Counted from the stretch's first letter, positions 47,111 through 59,615 are shown. The stretch is 64,000 bases of DNA from Blasia pusilla (GCA_050084515.1 CM114271.1:63178001-63242000), one strand, 5' to 3'. Notes: a model not told the origin generated them from the sequence alone. A program made the numbers and translations.

Positions 47111-48024
47111 CCATTGCTCCCATATGATGAGTCATGACCAAGATATGCTTCGTTTGTGAATGTTGTTGTTCTTGGTACTGCTCTTGGTGTTGTTGCTCCA
47201 CATAGTTTTATTATTGTAAGGCTTCTGTTCTCATATCTGCCTTCTTCTTGAAGCAAAACTTTGCATAGTGATCCTTTATCCCACAGTAATTGCAAGATCC
47301 AAGGACCCTCTGCTGCTGACCTCGACCCCAACGGTTTCCACCATCATCACCTTGTGATTGTGTCTAGTACTGGTTCGTAGTTGATTGAGTGACGTTATAT
47401 TGAGTGCCTCTTCCTCCATATGCTTGATATCCACCACGACCACGGAAGTTTTTTCCACGACCCCTTCCTGTGTTTGATCCATAACCTGCAAATAGCGCAC
47501 TCTCTTGCAGACTAGACAAGCTACCGTTGCCTACTAGGCGCATATGTTCACTGATTAACAAAGGGACTAACTCTTGAAAGGTTGGATACTTCTCTCTCAC
47601 AGAGATAGAGGTCTCAAAGGACTTGCATTCCTTTGGAAGGCCTTGTAGAGTGAACAAAATCAAATCATCATCTTCTATTGTCACTCCAATGCTATTCAAC
47701 TTATCAACAATATGTCTGATATTCAAAATATAATCATTGATGCTCTACGATCATTTCCTCACTTCGTTCAATTTTTGTTTCAATTGAAGCTTTCTGGCCT
47801 TTGTAGATGTCTGGAACGGCTTTTCCAATGCATCCCAAGCCTCCTTCGAAATATCAACATCAAACATTCAAGTCTATTGAGTCACTTTCTCGCTTGGTCT
47901 CATCACCTGTGACAAGCTCCCATAGTTCTTGACCCATGAGAAATTGTTTCATGCGAAACTTCTAGACATTATTATTCTTCTTATCTAGCTTTTTGCCTGT
48001 GGTTGCTGTTGAGAAATACTTCAT
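47111..48024 (-). pseudogene. Copia gag (UBN2 type) with zinc knuckle
   Basis: ATG at 48024-48022 starts MKYFSTATTGKKLDKKNNNV, then a TAG where Trp is expected, then KFRMKQFLMGQELWELVTGD. After broken frames the UBN2 core reads IGVTIEDDDLILFTLQGLP and YPTFQELVPLLISEHMRL (47726-47364), followed by a Gly/Arg-rich tract and a zinc knuckle CNYCGIKDHYAKFC at about 47296-47255. Gag builds the particle. Stops and frameshifts are spread along it. Confidence 0.85.
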
Positions 48025-48524
48025 GACGAACGATTTCACTCACAAAAATGTAATTTCAGGCTCTCCTACTGATCCAATTGAAGCATAGATCACTCCTACA
48101 CAGAAATTGACCTGAAATTTGCCTAAATTGATGAACTGTATGAAAGAGCTAGTCGAAATTGGCCTGTAGAGAACAAACTACATAACTTTTCTTCACTAAT
48201 TACACTTTTCTACATTGAAATTGCTACTGCAGAAGCTCAGAATGTCAGAATCGAGCGATTTTGGGTGTGTTGGAAAGCTCTTAACAAGCTCTATAAGACG
48301 GCTTAAATTGGCTTACGGCATCGTTCGAGCCGTTGAACGATGGCTAAATCAACCAGGAAAGCCCTAAAAAATGCCTCCAAAGTTTTATCACCGTCAAAGC
48401 TCCACCTGAAATCTGCGCCCACTGAGCTCTGACCAAAATTTCCTTCTCCCAAACTGACATAGTGCCTTCTCTTGCCTCTCTTCTCTCCTCAAACAGCAAT
48501 AATTTCAAGTGATGTTCTCCTATC

Positions 48525-48536
48525 GCTTTAATACCA
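48525..48536 (-). other. Copia primer-binding site
   Basis: The minus strand reads TGGTATTAAAGC directly after the 5' LTR. It matches the initiator tRNA-Met primer site TGGTATCAGAGC at ten of twelve bases. Confidence 0.85.
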
Positions 48537-48842
48537 TGTGGAAAACTACTAAAGAAGCATAAATGGTGGGAAACGGCTCTCACACTCACACACCATCATG
48601 GAGAACAAAATTTGCAATGAGAGAATGAGTGGAGGCTGGTCCCCTTCTCAATTCTATAGGGTATGTACAAGCAACCCTAACCTTAACCATAGTCTCGAGT
48701 TAGACTAACAATGATTAACTAATCCTAGTTAAGATAATCCTGCTTAACTGACTAATCAAGATTAAGCTTCCTTACTTCGTGTGAGTACCAAATGTAGCAG
48801 TTCAGGTGTCTCATGAGCTTGAATGTAACTCAATCTTCAATA
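48537..48842 (-). repeat. Copia LTR, right (5') copy
   Basis: 306 bp, partner of 43640-43945. The TATA box is changed here to CCCTATAGAATT, so the promoter copy is probably weakened. Confidence 0.88.
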
Positions 48843-48847
48843 AGTAC

Positions 48848-51728
48848 TTGAAATGCAAGAACAGAAAAATAGCAACATTAAGAGTAGATCTCAAAGGACC
48901 CACAGTAGAGTTGGAAGACACACAGAGTGGTAGAGCTCAGAAGCTCAGCAGTAGCTTAAGCTTGGCTGGTATCATTTTATTGCATTTGTAAATGAAATAT
49001 GCATCGATAAATCTTATAAGCTAAGCAATAGCTATTGCATGTATGAATGAAATCTACGTCAATAAAGCTCATAAGCTCAGCAATAGCTAAAGCCTTAATG
49101 GCTTGTAACATTTCGTTGAATGAGTAAAGAGACGTTATCTGAGCTTTCAAATGAGACCTGATGTTACTTGAGCAGAGGTTGAAGTGCACATAGTGAGTTT
49201 GGAGGTTTTAATTTTTTTTGTAGCGCATAAATACTTCTACTCTCTAAGAACCTATAATTAAGCCGTGACACCTCTTTGAATAGCAAGAGGGCCATTTAAT
49301 CGATGGATCTCCCTCATGGAGCGGATCCAATTTTCTTCAAGGACAGAAAATTTGAATGATTTAAAAAAAAACCGTTTTCACGGGGGAAGACCCAATTGAA
49401 TTCTATTTCAATTTTAACAATCAAATACGATAGCATGAGCCTCCCAAAAAATTACTTTGGGTAAAATTTCACTGTCACTTCAATATAACATTAGAATTAA
49501 AATTTCTATTTATTTAAATGAAAATCATTTGGAAAAATAGTATTTTTCAATATAAGATAAGTTTTCAAAATTTTCTATTCCACTAATTAAAAGACTTGGT
49601 TGTATAATTTCAATGCTTGAGACATTATTATAACTTCTGCAATCTTAAAAAGAAACCAAAGTCTTCTTCTTTTTTTCAAATTTTTCTAGTGATATTTTGG
49701 TAGAGCTTCATTTGCTTTCGAAAAATCCATACATCTTATCCATGTTAGTCCTCATTTATCTTGAAAATTTATTGTCAAAAATTAGACAAGAAATATCCTT
49801 CAACACACTTATACTTAAAATCATTCTATGGATTTAGTACAAGATGGATTTTTTTTAAAATAAAAGTTTTAATAATTGACTTTTCTAACTATTAGAAGAT
49901 TTTTAAAGTTACATGATCTAATAAAATATCCTACTAGATTATGTGAACGGTTTAAAGATTATCAAATATTATCCATATTATTTAAAATTATATCTCAAAA
50001 TATTTAATTATTTGTTATTCTAGATATGGAGTTCTAGCTCCTTGAGACGTAAAAATAGAAATACAAGAAATATTTTAAAAAAATAAGAGCTTAACATAGT
50101 ATAAGTATAAAAAAATCATGTTGATGTATCTATTCAAAATTGTCAAATGTATACATATTATGATATGTGGGGATTAATGGTATAAGATTCAACTTTGGGA
50201 ATAATATATAAGTGATGCAAGTGGAACTCACAAATGATGTTTGGGTCAAGTTTTGCATGTCTTTCTACTAATTATAATTCAAACTTGTTAGTGAGGTAAC
50301 TAAGGTTAGGATGATATGAGTGTATATTAAATTAATGAGTTTATTTTTTTATTGAGGTTCTAGTGATCTTCTACATTATGATAGGATGTAGTACACTTTG
50401 CTAAAACCTAGGTGTATTTCCTTAGAAAAAAAATGGATACTTAGTCTAGATATCATTACACTAAGAAAGATAGCAATTTTTTTGATAATGCAGAATATTT
50501 AGTATGAAATATAGATACACGAGTAAAGGCGAACTTAGATATTACAATTTTATCTTAGTTATAATTTATGTATCCAGATTTGCATACATATCTTAGTGAA
50601 TGTTGTATTAAAACTCTCCTTCTTATCTTTCTTTCATTTTCCGAGATTCATTGTGGGATGTTTATTTAAGAAAATCAGACATGTCTACTTCATATTACTT
50701 TCTACTCCTCTTGACCAACTTGAAGGTTTTGCATAAAAAAAATATTCCATAATTTTTTTAGAAAACTTATAGAATATTTATTTCAAATTTTCCATTAGAC
50801 ATATCAATGATATCATCATTTAAATGAAACGTAAGTTTTTACAAATATGGAAATTGAAATCCAAATATTCCATAAATTTTCTGAAATATTCCCAAAATTT
50901 TCATATTGATTATTTGATTGCAAATATTTTTGCTTATCCTATCTTTTTTTGTGTCAAAGAGAAATTTAGGCACTTCAATTTTTTTTCTCTAGAACTTAGA
51001 CAATAGTGTGGTCCATGGAAGTAAGAAGTGATTGCCTGTTGAGATAATTTCACAAAGTTTTTAAGCCTTGCATGCTGGAAATATTTCACAAATTACTTTC
51101 TAGAAGGAGACAATCGGGCAAAATTGTCATATTTATGTAGTGAAGAAATTCCCTACCAACTAGAATTTCCGTCTTGGGCATTTTTCCAAATTTTGGAATT
51201 TAAATGAATTCTTTGAAATTACATCCCTCTTTCCGGGGCATTAAACTACTAGTAGGGACTATTTCCACAAGACGGATGCCCCAAGAAAAACTCAGCTTGT
51301 ATCAAACCTTCACATATTTTATATTGTACTATTAAAATTTCTAAAATATGTGAATGTGAGATGTATCTGTATTATTACAGGAGTGCCCTCGTCTCTCATA
51401 TTTCTCCTTCTAGCACTTAGACTCTTTCATATCTGACTAGTCCACGCCCATGCCACGCATGAGTCAAGGAGAGTTCTCTTTCCACCTTTTCTAATTTAGT
51501 TAAATGGGAAAGTTACTAAGTTATCAGAAACCAACACGCATCATCACATGATCCGGGTTGCCCCGATAGAGAGATGTCAATTAGGAAATAGGGAGATATT
51601 TGTTACTTGAAAGACCATTTCAGCCACGTCTTTTTAATGTTTTTGATTTCGAGTTGATTTTGAGATACACCATCAATTTGGGTGATTTCGATACTTCAAT
51701 TATCCGTCACTAATGTAAACCCGTGCGG
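48848..51728. other. AT-rich spacer, no gene seen
   Basis: Very AT-rich with no convincing frame. Near 48990-49090 the phrase 'ataagct.agcaatagct' occurs twice. Nothing else is recognised. Confidence 0.5.
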
Positions 51729-52096
51729 GTTTAAATTACTTCCCATAATTAACTCTTATAATTCTCAAGTTCCATTTTAGATCAAATTTGAACAATCATA
51801 TTCAATTTGGTTCATAAGGAAACGATCCCATTGGCTGAAAATTCCAAATGTTGAGAGGAGAAGAGTTTGCAAAATCAAGAGGCACTCTCCAGTAATAATA
51901 TAGATATAAGCTTGTGCGATGCATAGATTCATATTTCTTCCCATAATTAACACTCAAAATTCTCCATTGCCATCTTAAATCAATTCTGAAAAATCCTATT
52001 GGTTCATTAGGAGAGTGATCCATTGTCTCCAAATACCAAGTTTCCATAGGAGAGGAGTTAGCAAAATGAAGGGGCAATCTCCAATAACACTATAGA
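51729..52096 (+). repeat. Tandem repeat, two imperfect units of about 185 bp
   Basis: Units are about 51729-51910 and 51911-52096. Each has cttcccataattaac near the start and ends in atagatataagc. They differ by substitutions and small indels. A third partial start may follow to about 52150. No coding is needed to explain it; a 91-codon minus frame across both units simply mirrors the repeat. Confidence 0.7.
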
Positions 52097-52783
52097 TATA
52101 AGCCAAATCTATACGCCCATGCAATACACCAGATTATATTGGTTTCTATGAACAACATTCACATTTATCAAAAGGATCATTTTAAATCAAGTCTAAAAGT
52201 ATATTCTTTTTATTATAAAATAAACCTCAATAAAGGACAAAGAAAGGTAATAACATCTTAAAAAAAAATCAAAAAATGCATAATGGAATGTAAAAAGAAA
52301 ATGGAAACTAACCAATGCAAACATCAATTCAGCGAGCCGCACGAATTGGCAACAAATACAAGAGTGAAAACCAAATGTGAAAAGAAGAATGCAAAGTGAA
52401 TAATATAAATAATAATCTAAGAGTAAGATTACAAGTCTGAACAATCTAATTTATAAAGAGAACGATTGGCTGTAAATATAAGTGTGAAAACGAAAATACC
52501 AAATGTGAAAAGAATAGTGCGAAGTGAATAATAATAATAATAAAAACTATAATCTAAGAATAAGATGAAATGATGTTAGTAAAAATGATTTCTCTTTTTA
52601 TTTCAGCCAATGATCTCCGATCAATAACCACTTTGCTTAGAGGATTGGCTTGGCAGTGAGACAGCTTTGAATACGTGAGAAATCTCTATCCGTTTTCGCT
52701 CCGAGAGATGTCCATTAGAATTAGGGCTCATCCGGTGGAGAAGACTCCACGAGAAACTGAGCTGCTGCTTATCACAATCCCCT
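52097..52783. other. AT-rich spacer, no gene
   Basis: A/T runs and another short repeat: 'aaatgtgaaaagaa..gtg..aagtgaataat' occurs at about 52372 and 52502. No gene was seen. Confidence 0.45.
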
Positions 52784-53104
52784 CATAGCGGTGGAGAGCC
52801 AGGGTATGTGGAATTGCCAGACCAGTGCACTTTTCAGGTGGAGAAATCGGTTTCTACTACCGGGATCAATGCCACTCCAGGTCAGAGGTACCTTGACTCG
52901 ATAACTCAGGATTCGGATGGCTTGATTGATAGCAGCCATCTTGGACAGCTGCTACATGAGATCCACTTTTGGTCTGGTGCTGGTGGTTTTGTGGTGATCT
53001 CATGTGATGGTTATTTGTACTTCCTGACTCAAGGATCATCTCCTAGTAGAGGATTGCAATCACTTTCATGCAGCTTGGTTAAGGGCGATCCGAAAAGGTA
53101 ACAG
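52784..53104 (+). CDS. Weak coding candidate, unknown
   Basis: A plus-strand stretch is open to TAA just after 53101 and encodes about 100 residues, including RYLDSITQDSDGLIDSSHLG and GGFVVISCDGYLYFLTQGSS. No ATG lies in this frame near its start (the apparent start is GTG), so if real it is an exon or a fragment. Composition is closer to the receptor gene region than to the AT-rich spacer. No family is recognised, and chance openness is quite possible. Confidence 0.2.
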
Positions 53105-53949
53105 TGGAGCAAATATAATGTGCAGTAGATGTGTTCAGCGTTTGATTAGAGTACTTGATTGTTCCTGGTGGCGCATCGAACAAGAGTCCTGTTTAGAGTT
53201 AGAGTTCTTTGTCAGCAGAGGACAGTGTGGTTTTTGTTGGGCAAGTCAGATCCCAACCGTCGGAGGCTGCCGTCCCGGGACATTTACCTGAGAGTTATAT
53301 GACAGATCGAGTGAAATAACGCATTGAGACACCACTCGATGTGCAAGAAAGGATGACCTTCTTTTTGTGTAAAGAGATTGGAAATGGAGTCGCAGGACTC
53401 ATATACCATGTCAAAAGTTGTATCTAAACATGCTTCCTGATTTTGAATTAAGAAATTATCAAACATAAAACCATCACCCTGAAACCTATCTTAATCTGAA
53501 TTCCATAAATTAATACAGATTGCGCACTGGAGGTATTTTGAGAAGCGCATATCCCATGGATATGAACAATCCATCGCCAAATTGGCACTATGAATATCTA
53601 CCAACACGACGGTTATGATACTGACATATTCGCTCATTGGAGCTCTTGCGATTACGAAAATTTTAGAGGAAAACTTCTCAAGAATCAAGAAAAGGAATGA
53701 GTGAAAAAAAGGAAGTTTTAGGGTTTTGACTACTTGGGTTGATCGATCGATATCGAATCTCGTAGATAAGTGAGGCAAGATGAGTTGATTAAGATTGCGT
53801 CGATCTGGACCCTAAAGAAGACAAGAGTTCTGGTAATTGCACTGCCGTAAACTGTCAGCGATTGAGCTGGAATGCTTGCGGCCACTCCAGGAGATTTAAT
53901 AGAAACCATTGGTGTATCTCGAGCATGCTGAATCTTGCGCATCTTTTAA
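53105..53949. other. Spacer, no gene
   Basis: No convincing frame on either strand; overlapping short frames only. Confidence 0.4.
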
Positions 53950-54237
53950 ACAAGTTGAGTTCGGAATCGAATTGGAATCCTGCACCACCTAATTTGAGAG
54001 CCACGATTGAAGACGAGAGTCGGGCGATGGCGCGTAAGGCGAGATGCAAGGCGGGACCCGAGTGCCGTCATCTGGCTTGACGCCAAAGTTCTTACTCGTA
54101 GTTTCTCAAGCAGTATTTGGCTCAGGCCCTTGTGGCACCCCACTTGCCCAATCAGAGCGAGAGAGCTTACAAAAATACCAATGCCTGTCCTCAATCGTGG
54201 CTCTCAAGAGAGACGCAGCATTCCAGGTCAACTTGTT
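53950..54237. repeat. Long imperfect inverted repeat
   Basis: Left arm about 53950-54015, right arm about 54187-54237. The inner 21 bp (53995-54015 and 54187-54207) match at 20 positions, and the outer ten (53950-53959 and 54228-54237) match exactly; between them pairing is looser. The spacer is about 170 bp. Because of it, both strands encode the peptide LRATIED. It could be a small-RNA gene, a foldback element or an inverted gene-fragment duplication. Confidence 0.8.
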
Positions 54238-55507
54238 CGCAAATGGTGCAGGAAGCGTGTGGTGTGAGTGTTCACTATTCCCACCAAGTGTGCTGTCGGC
54301 TCCTGGATCCGGAGACGAGAACGGAAGTTTGCTCCTTGGCATGCAAGAAGAGACACGCTCTTGGCATGCAAGAGGCTCGCTCCGGAACCGACATTGCGAT
54401 AACTCATGTCAGTCCTGGGTTTATCTCTCGCGAAGAGGCAGGAATGCTGAGCTGGGTCCACACACATGTGGTCAACTTTCTTCGTGCGCACCGATTCAGG
54501 CGCACGTCCACAGGATCAGGAACACGCCATGCGCAGCTTTTCAGGCAAGGACGAATGTCTGGCATCGCTGAGATTTGAGAACGCAGGCCCACCTTCATTG
54601 CTTCGGGATTAGACTTACCATAAGAGAAATTCAAATGGTATTCAACTTCAGCGGCTGATGCTCATGTACGTGCGTGCATATGGATGAATGACCACTGGCG
54701 ATCAGCTTGAATATCAAGAGTGCACCGTACGCGTCTCGAGCGCAATGATTCATTTTAAAGAATTCAGAGAAATTCTGATGTCCAACAATAAAAGAGTGTT
54801 TGAACGAAAGATGTGTAGCAGCAGACCTCGACATAGATACCACTCGTCAAATTCTCGCTGCAAAATTTCTCACATTTTGATGTGTGACTCCCGCGGGTCA
54901 GAGGGCCAGTGCGGTCTTTCCGGCTCTAGAATGTACATGGTCAGTAGTAGCTCGATCTGGACTGCTCCAGTAGCTAGCTAGCTAGGGCTGTTGCCATGAT
55001 CTACATCCCATTTCTTACCTACAGTTGCGACCACGTGCCGATCTTCTTTGTACGCGTTCCAATCAAACTAATCGATATGGACGCAATTGTCCAGGGAGGT
55101 AGGTCTTCATTGGCACCGGTGGGGAGCTTAGTCAGTGTGCAGAGCTTACATATGTCCTCAGCTGACATCCAAATTGCCTCTAAAACATCATCCGGACGTC
55201 CATGGGTAGCGGAAAGCCCACAAGAGGAAGAACTGATAGATACAAGCTAGATGCCTAGGTCGAGCTGCATGTTTCCCATAAAGCAATTAACTAAATGAGT
55301 AGCGGATACATGTCGGAACAGACGTAGCTAATCAAGTAAGGGTTGTTAGACTCTAGCAGCTGCAATTGGGTATTCTCCTGACTGAGAGGCTGTTGACCAG
55401 GCTCCAGATGGCCGACCTGATTGAAAGACACATAAAATTGGACTGGATGGTCACGACTTCAGTTGCTGATATCGATGCCCACGCTGATCACGTCAGTTCT
55501 CAGAGAA
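54238..55507. other. Downstream flank of receptor kinase, no gene called
   Basis: Overlapping plus-strand frames at 54044-54571 and 54117-54578 are similar in length and compete with each other, with no family signature, so neither is called. A 14-base direct repeat (ttggcatgcaagag/a) occurs at about 54336 and 54361. The 3' end of the kinase transcript should lie here. Confidence 0.4.
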
Positions 55508-58500
55508 CTAAACATCGAACTCGTGATGGAGCTTTCCGTATCCTTCGAAATAGTTTTCATCTGTGGAATTGGAAATCGACATCCTATCCCTAGAGCGGCC
55601 TAGAATCTCGAGCACTTCTTTCATGTCTGGACGCTTTTGAGGGCAGTCTTGCGTGCAGAGCATTCCCGCTTGCAAAGTTAGAAGCATTTGTTGCTTCTTC
55701 CCTTTATGCTCAAAGTCCGTTTGAATGCGTTTGTCGATGACGTTTTCCGGCATGTTCGCTTCACGCACCCATGCAACAAGAGTTTTGTCATTTTCGTAGT
55801 CAATCCCATTGCCTATCGGTCGCATCCCAGTCACGAGTTCCAGCAGAATGACACCATAGCTATATACGTCACCCTTGCACGTGAATCTGGTAGCAGGCGC
55901 CATGCACTCTGTACGGTTGAAGGTAGAAATGAAACAAGGGACATCCAAGCGCAGTGTTAGAAATCGTACGTAGTTTCATAGCCATTCATATGTGTGTATC
56001 TGTATTTTTTTGGACATCAAATCATATGTGGAGTTGCCCTCTCAGTGACGTCCTGAGGAACTGTGTCAAGTGATAGAGAAGTCGGTCGTGATCCGTGCTT
56101 CCCATATGTAGAGGAAATGTGTCTGGGGAGTTGACCTGCAGTGGCTGAAGCTGAAAATCCGCTGGCTACGAGTTGAATCGATGTGAATTCAAATCAGACA
56201 TAACTCGTGCAGGGGATTTCGTGATCGATCAATTACCTGCAGCAATGTAGTCAGGTGTGCCGATATTCAGTGCGGCTTCCGAGGCTTCGTCGTCTTCCTC
56301 GATGTCTCTCAAATCCGGCATAATCAACTTAGCCAAACCGTAGTCCGAAACTTTTGGAGTGAAATCTTCCTCCAAGAAGATGTTGCTCGGCTTCAAGTCG
56401 CCGTGGATGACAGGTCCGCCACCTTGCTGCTCAGGAAGATCGTGATGCAGATATACCAGACCTTGAGCCACCCCCAGAGCGACGTTGAAGCGAAGATCCC
56501 AGTTCAGCTTGGTCGCTTCGTCAGGTTCACCTCCGTGCAGGTGCTGATCCAACGTCCCATTCACCATGAAGTTGAAGACGAGAGCCTTGGTATCCAGATT
56601 CCAACAAACACTGAGAGTTTTGAGGAGGTTCGGATGTCGTAACTTCCCGAGAAAGTCAACTTCTCGGTAAAGATCCTTCCTATTCCAAAGGTTGATGCCG
56701 CTGGTACTCCTTTCCTTCTCCAGCTTCTTCACGGCGATCAGTGCTCCTGAAGGCAGGGTTCCCTTGAAGACCGTGCTTCTCGCACCGATTCCGATGATGT
56801 TGGACGAGCTGAATGCGTCCGTTGCTTTGGTGAGATCATGAACCGTCACCTTCATCTGAGGAACGTGAGGCATCTCCGGGCCAAGCGTCTTCCTGTGGTA
56901 TTCAATAACTTTGATGAACAGACAATACCAGATGGTGACGCCAGTGCCGACCAAAATTACTCCGATGAACGCCGAGGTGAAAGCAATCCAATTACACAGA
57001 AAACCATGACACGTTGGGTTGTCATTGAAGGCGGTGCAGTTTTTCCCAATTAGGTGGCCGCACAGCCGGGGATTGAGCAAGAAAGAATCTGCGGGGAGAA
57101 TGCCCGAGAAAATACCTGACGTGGGAATAGGCCCCTCCATATTGTTGGCAGCCACACTGAAAAAGGTTAGATTGGGTAGGAGGGCCAGAGCTTCCGGGAT
57201 CTCTCCGCAGAGATGGTTGTGTGATAGGTCCACCACGACGAGTGCAGCACAATTCGCTATGCTGGGAGGAATTCGATACACAAAGCTGTTGAATGAGACA
57301 TTCAATATTCGCAGTGACACGAGATGTCCTAAGTCTTCAGGTAAGAGACCGGAAAAATGATTGGCTGAGATATCAAGCCGAGCACTAAGGTGGATAAGCT
57401 GAGTTATGGATGTTCCCGGAAGACTGCCCGAGAGCTTGTTGTGCGCCAGGCTCACGTCTACAAGACTGGAGCAGTTTCCTATCTCGCTGGGGACAGCACC
57501 TGTGAGATTATTGTTGCTTAAATTCAGGGTTGATAGGAGAGTCAAACGGCCAATGTCAGAGGGAATCGGACCACTCAGCAAATTATCGTTCAGCACCAAA
57601 ACCTCTAGCGTCCCACATTCGAACAACTCAAGAGGGATCTGTCCCGTCAACATGTTGTTGGCCAAGTTCAAACTCTGCAGATTTGTGAAGTTACCGATGG
57701 TGGTCGGAATAGGACCCGTCAAATAGTTCATGGAAAGGTCGATCTTGGTCACGTCCGTTTTGAAGCTAGCCAGGAAGTCGGGAAACCCTCCGAACTGATT
57801 GTCGGATAATTGAAGCACCTGCAATCGTCGGAATCTCGGAATAGCGCCGCTCAACAGGTTTGTGGCGAGTTGTAGTTCTTTCAGCTGTCCGCATTTGGTC
57901 AAAGTGACAGGAATCGATCCCGAGAAGCTATTGAAGGACAAGAGAAGGCTTCGCAAGTGAGCCAAATGTCCGAGCTGCTCCGGAATCGGCCCGAAGAGAA
58001 CATTGTTAGACAAGTCAAGCTCCTCCAACGCCGAGCAGTTACCAAAAGATTCAGGAATCATCCCAGTGAGCCCGTTGTTCGCAAGACGAACTACGCGCAG
58101 ATTCGGCAAGTAACCTAGGTCGAAGGGTAGTGGACCACGGAGATGATTGTCACTTAGCACAAGCTCTCTCAGTGCGGTACAATTACGAACAGTTGCTGGG
58201 AGAGAACCCGATAGCCTGTTTTTCTGGAGGTACAAAAACTTCAGGTTATTGGATTCCCACAATGAGAGTGGAATCTCTCCACTGAGCTGGTTCTCAGAGA
58301 GCTGAAGGAATGTAAGACTTTCCAGGTGACTCAGAGAACCGGGAATCATACCTGTGATAGAGTTCCCGCTGATTGAGAGATGAGTAAGATTTGACAGGAG
58401 CTCTAATTCGAGTGCCATAGTGCCACTTAAGCGATTTTTGTCGAGGATGACCGTATGTAGGGAGGAGCAGTGGCCTATGGAGCCTGGAATCTCACCCGTT

Positions 58501-59615
58501 AGCTCATTACTGCTCCCGGCAAAAACCTGAAGCTTTGAGCAATTTTCTGAGAACTCAGGAATGCGACCGGTGAGATCGTTTCGTGAAATTTGTAGTGCGA
58601 CCAGGTCCGAGAAATTGTTGACGAATGCCGGAATGTCACCATTGAGTTGATTGTCACACAAGTCGAGGATTTGCAGCCCTGCACAATTTTCGAGACTGGA
58701 TGGAATTGTGCCCGTCAGCTGGTTCCCACTCAATGCCAACACCTTCAGATGTGAACAGCGTCCGAGTGAAAATGGAATGGGGCCAGTGAGCTCATTATCA
58801 TGTAGATCCAAAGACTCGAGCTTTGACAATTTTCCTAGAGAATCTGGAATCGTGCCGTCGAGATTGTTGCTGTCAAGTTCTACAATGCGGAGATCTGAGG
58901 CATCACCCAGAGAGTTTGGAATGGTACTAGTGAATCTGTTCTTGGAAAGAACGAGCCGTCGGAGAGACTTGAGCGCACCGAGCTTCGACGAAAGAGTACC
59001 GTGCAAACCATAGTTCGCGAGATTGAGATCAATCACCTCATAGGAGACTGGGTCACATACCACGCCCACCCAACCTCCACATGGATCCGAGTCTGCATTC
59101 CAGTTCCACATAGCCGCGTGGGGATCTTCTGTCACTCCCTTTCTGATCGCAAGAAGTGTAGAAATATCCGGAGACTTCATCTGACTCTCAACTTTCCCCT
59201 CCGTGAGCTTCGGATCATGAGACTGCTGCATTGGATTGATTCCTCGAAGTTGTCGTAGAGTAATCCGTCTTGAGCTTTCGGACATGCGGTCTCCGGGATT
59301 GGAAATTCGGCCTAGTTGCTGACCTAACAAATCATGCTCCCCTTCACTTTGGTGGGCTGTCTGAAGGGCGATCTCTGTTTCCATGAAGTCCTCATTGAAT
59401 TCGAACCGCTTAAGCTTGGTAACATGAATTCTGCTGTTGTCAGACTTCAGCAGACGCTGCAGCTCTTTAAGGTGGGCACGACTCACGTCGTTTTCTGCTC
59501 TTACCAGTATCGTACCTCCAGGAGCTTGCAGGAACACAATCAGCCACAAAGCCTTGAAGACGGCCAATCTAAACGTCTGCAGCTGTACGTATGCCCTCAC
59601 TCGAACATTCTCCAT
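55508..59615 (-). CDS. Leucine-rich-repeat receptor-like kinase, 1259 aa, two exons
   Basis: A plasma-membrane receptor of the plant LRR-RLK family. Exon 1 is 59615-56237 and exon 2 is 55908-55508; joining them keeps the frame. I start at the ATG at 59615-59613 because the open frame before it begins only with GTG and this Met is followed by a signal peptide (to about Ala40). Then come an unusual charged segment (41-150), an LRR cap with CGGWVGVVC (179-187), about 26 LRRs of the N-x-L-x-G-x-I-P type, a membrane helix (about 876-902) and the kinase (about 935-1210). The kinase has a GIGARSTVF loop, Lys in IAVKK (about 963), HGDLKPSN in place of HRD, DYG in place of DFG, and AAE in place of APE. 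The non-RD HGD pattern is seen in some immune and hormone receptors. Ligand unknown. Kinase activity is possible, as Lys and both Asp remain. Confidence 0.92.
55909..56236 (-). other. Intron of the receptor kinase gene
   Basis: 328 nt. Donor CAG|GTAATT (GT at 56236-56235); acceptor ACAG|AG after a pyrimidine-rich stretch (AG at 55910-55909). It splits the Glu codon of the AAE motif in phase 1. Joining restores YIAAECMAPATRFTCKGDVY, as expected for the kinase activation segment. LRR receptor kinases often have one intron inside the kinase domain. Confidence 0.88.

Larger units (their letters stand above)
43640..48842 (-). mobile_element. Ty1/copia retrotransposon, structurally complete
   Basis: 5203 bp on the minus strand: 5' LTR 48842-48537, primer site 48536-48525, gag from 48024, protease, integrase, reverse transcriptase, RNase H to 44080, polypurine tract 43958-43946, 3' LTR 43945-43640. 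Target copies AGTGC (43635-43639) and AGTAC (48843-48847) match at four of five. The LTRs differ at about 13 of 306 positions by eye, so the insertion is old. Domain order (integrase before reverse transcriptase) defines Ty1/copia. Frameshifts, stops and lost catalytic residues make it inactive. Confidence 0.93.

Noticed and set aside
54336-54375. Short direct repeat as a CRISPR or satellite
   Set aside because: Only two 14-base copies.
54044-54578. Two overlapping plus-strand frames of 153-175 codons
   Set aside because: They compete in different frames, also face open minus-strand frames, and include the inverted repeat; no domain supports either.
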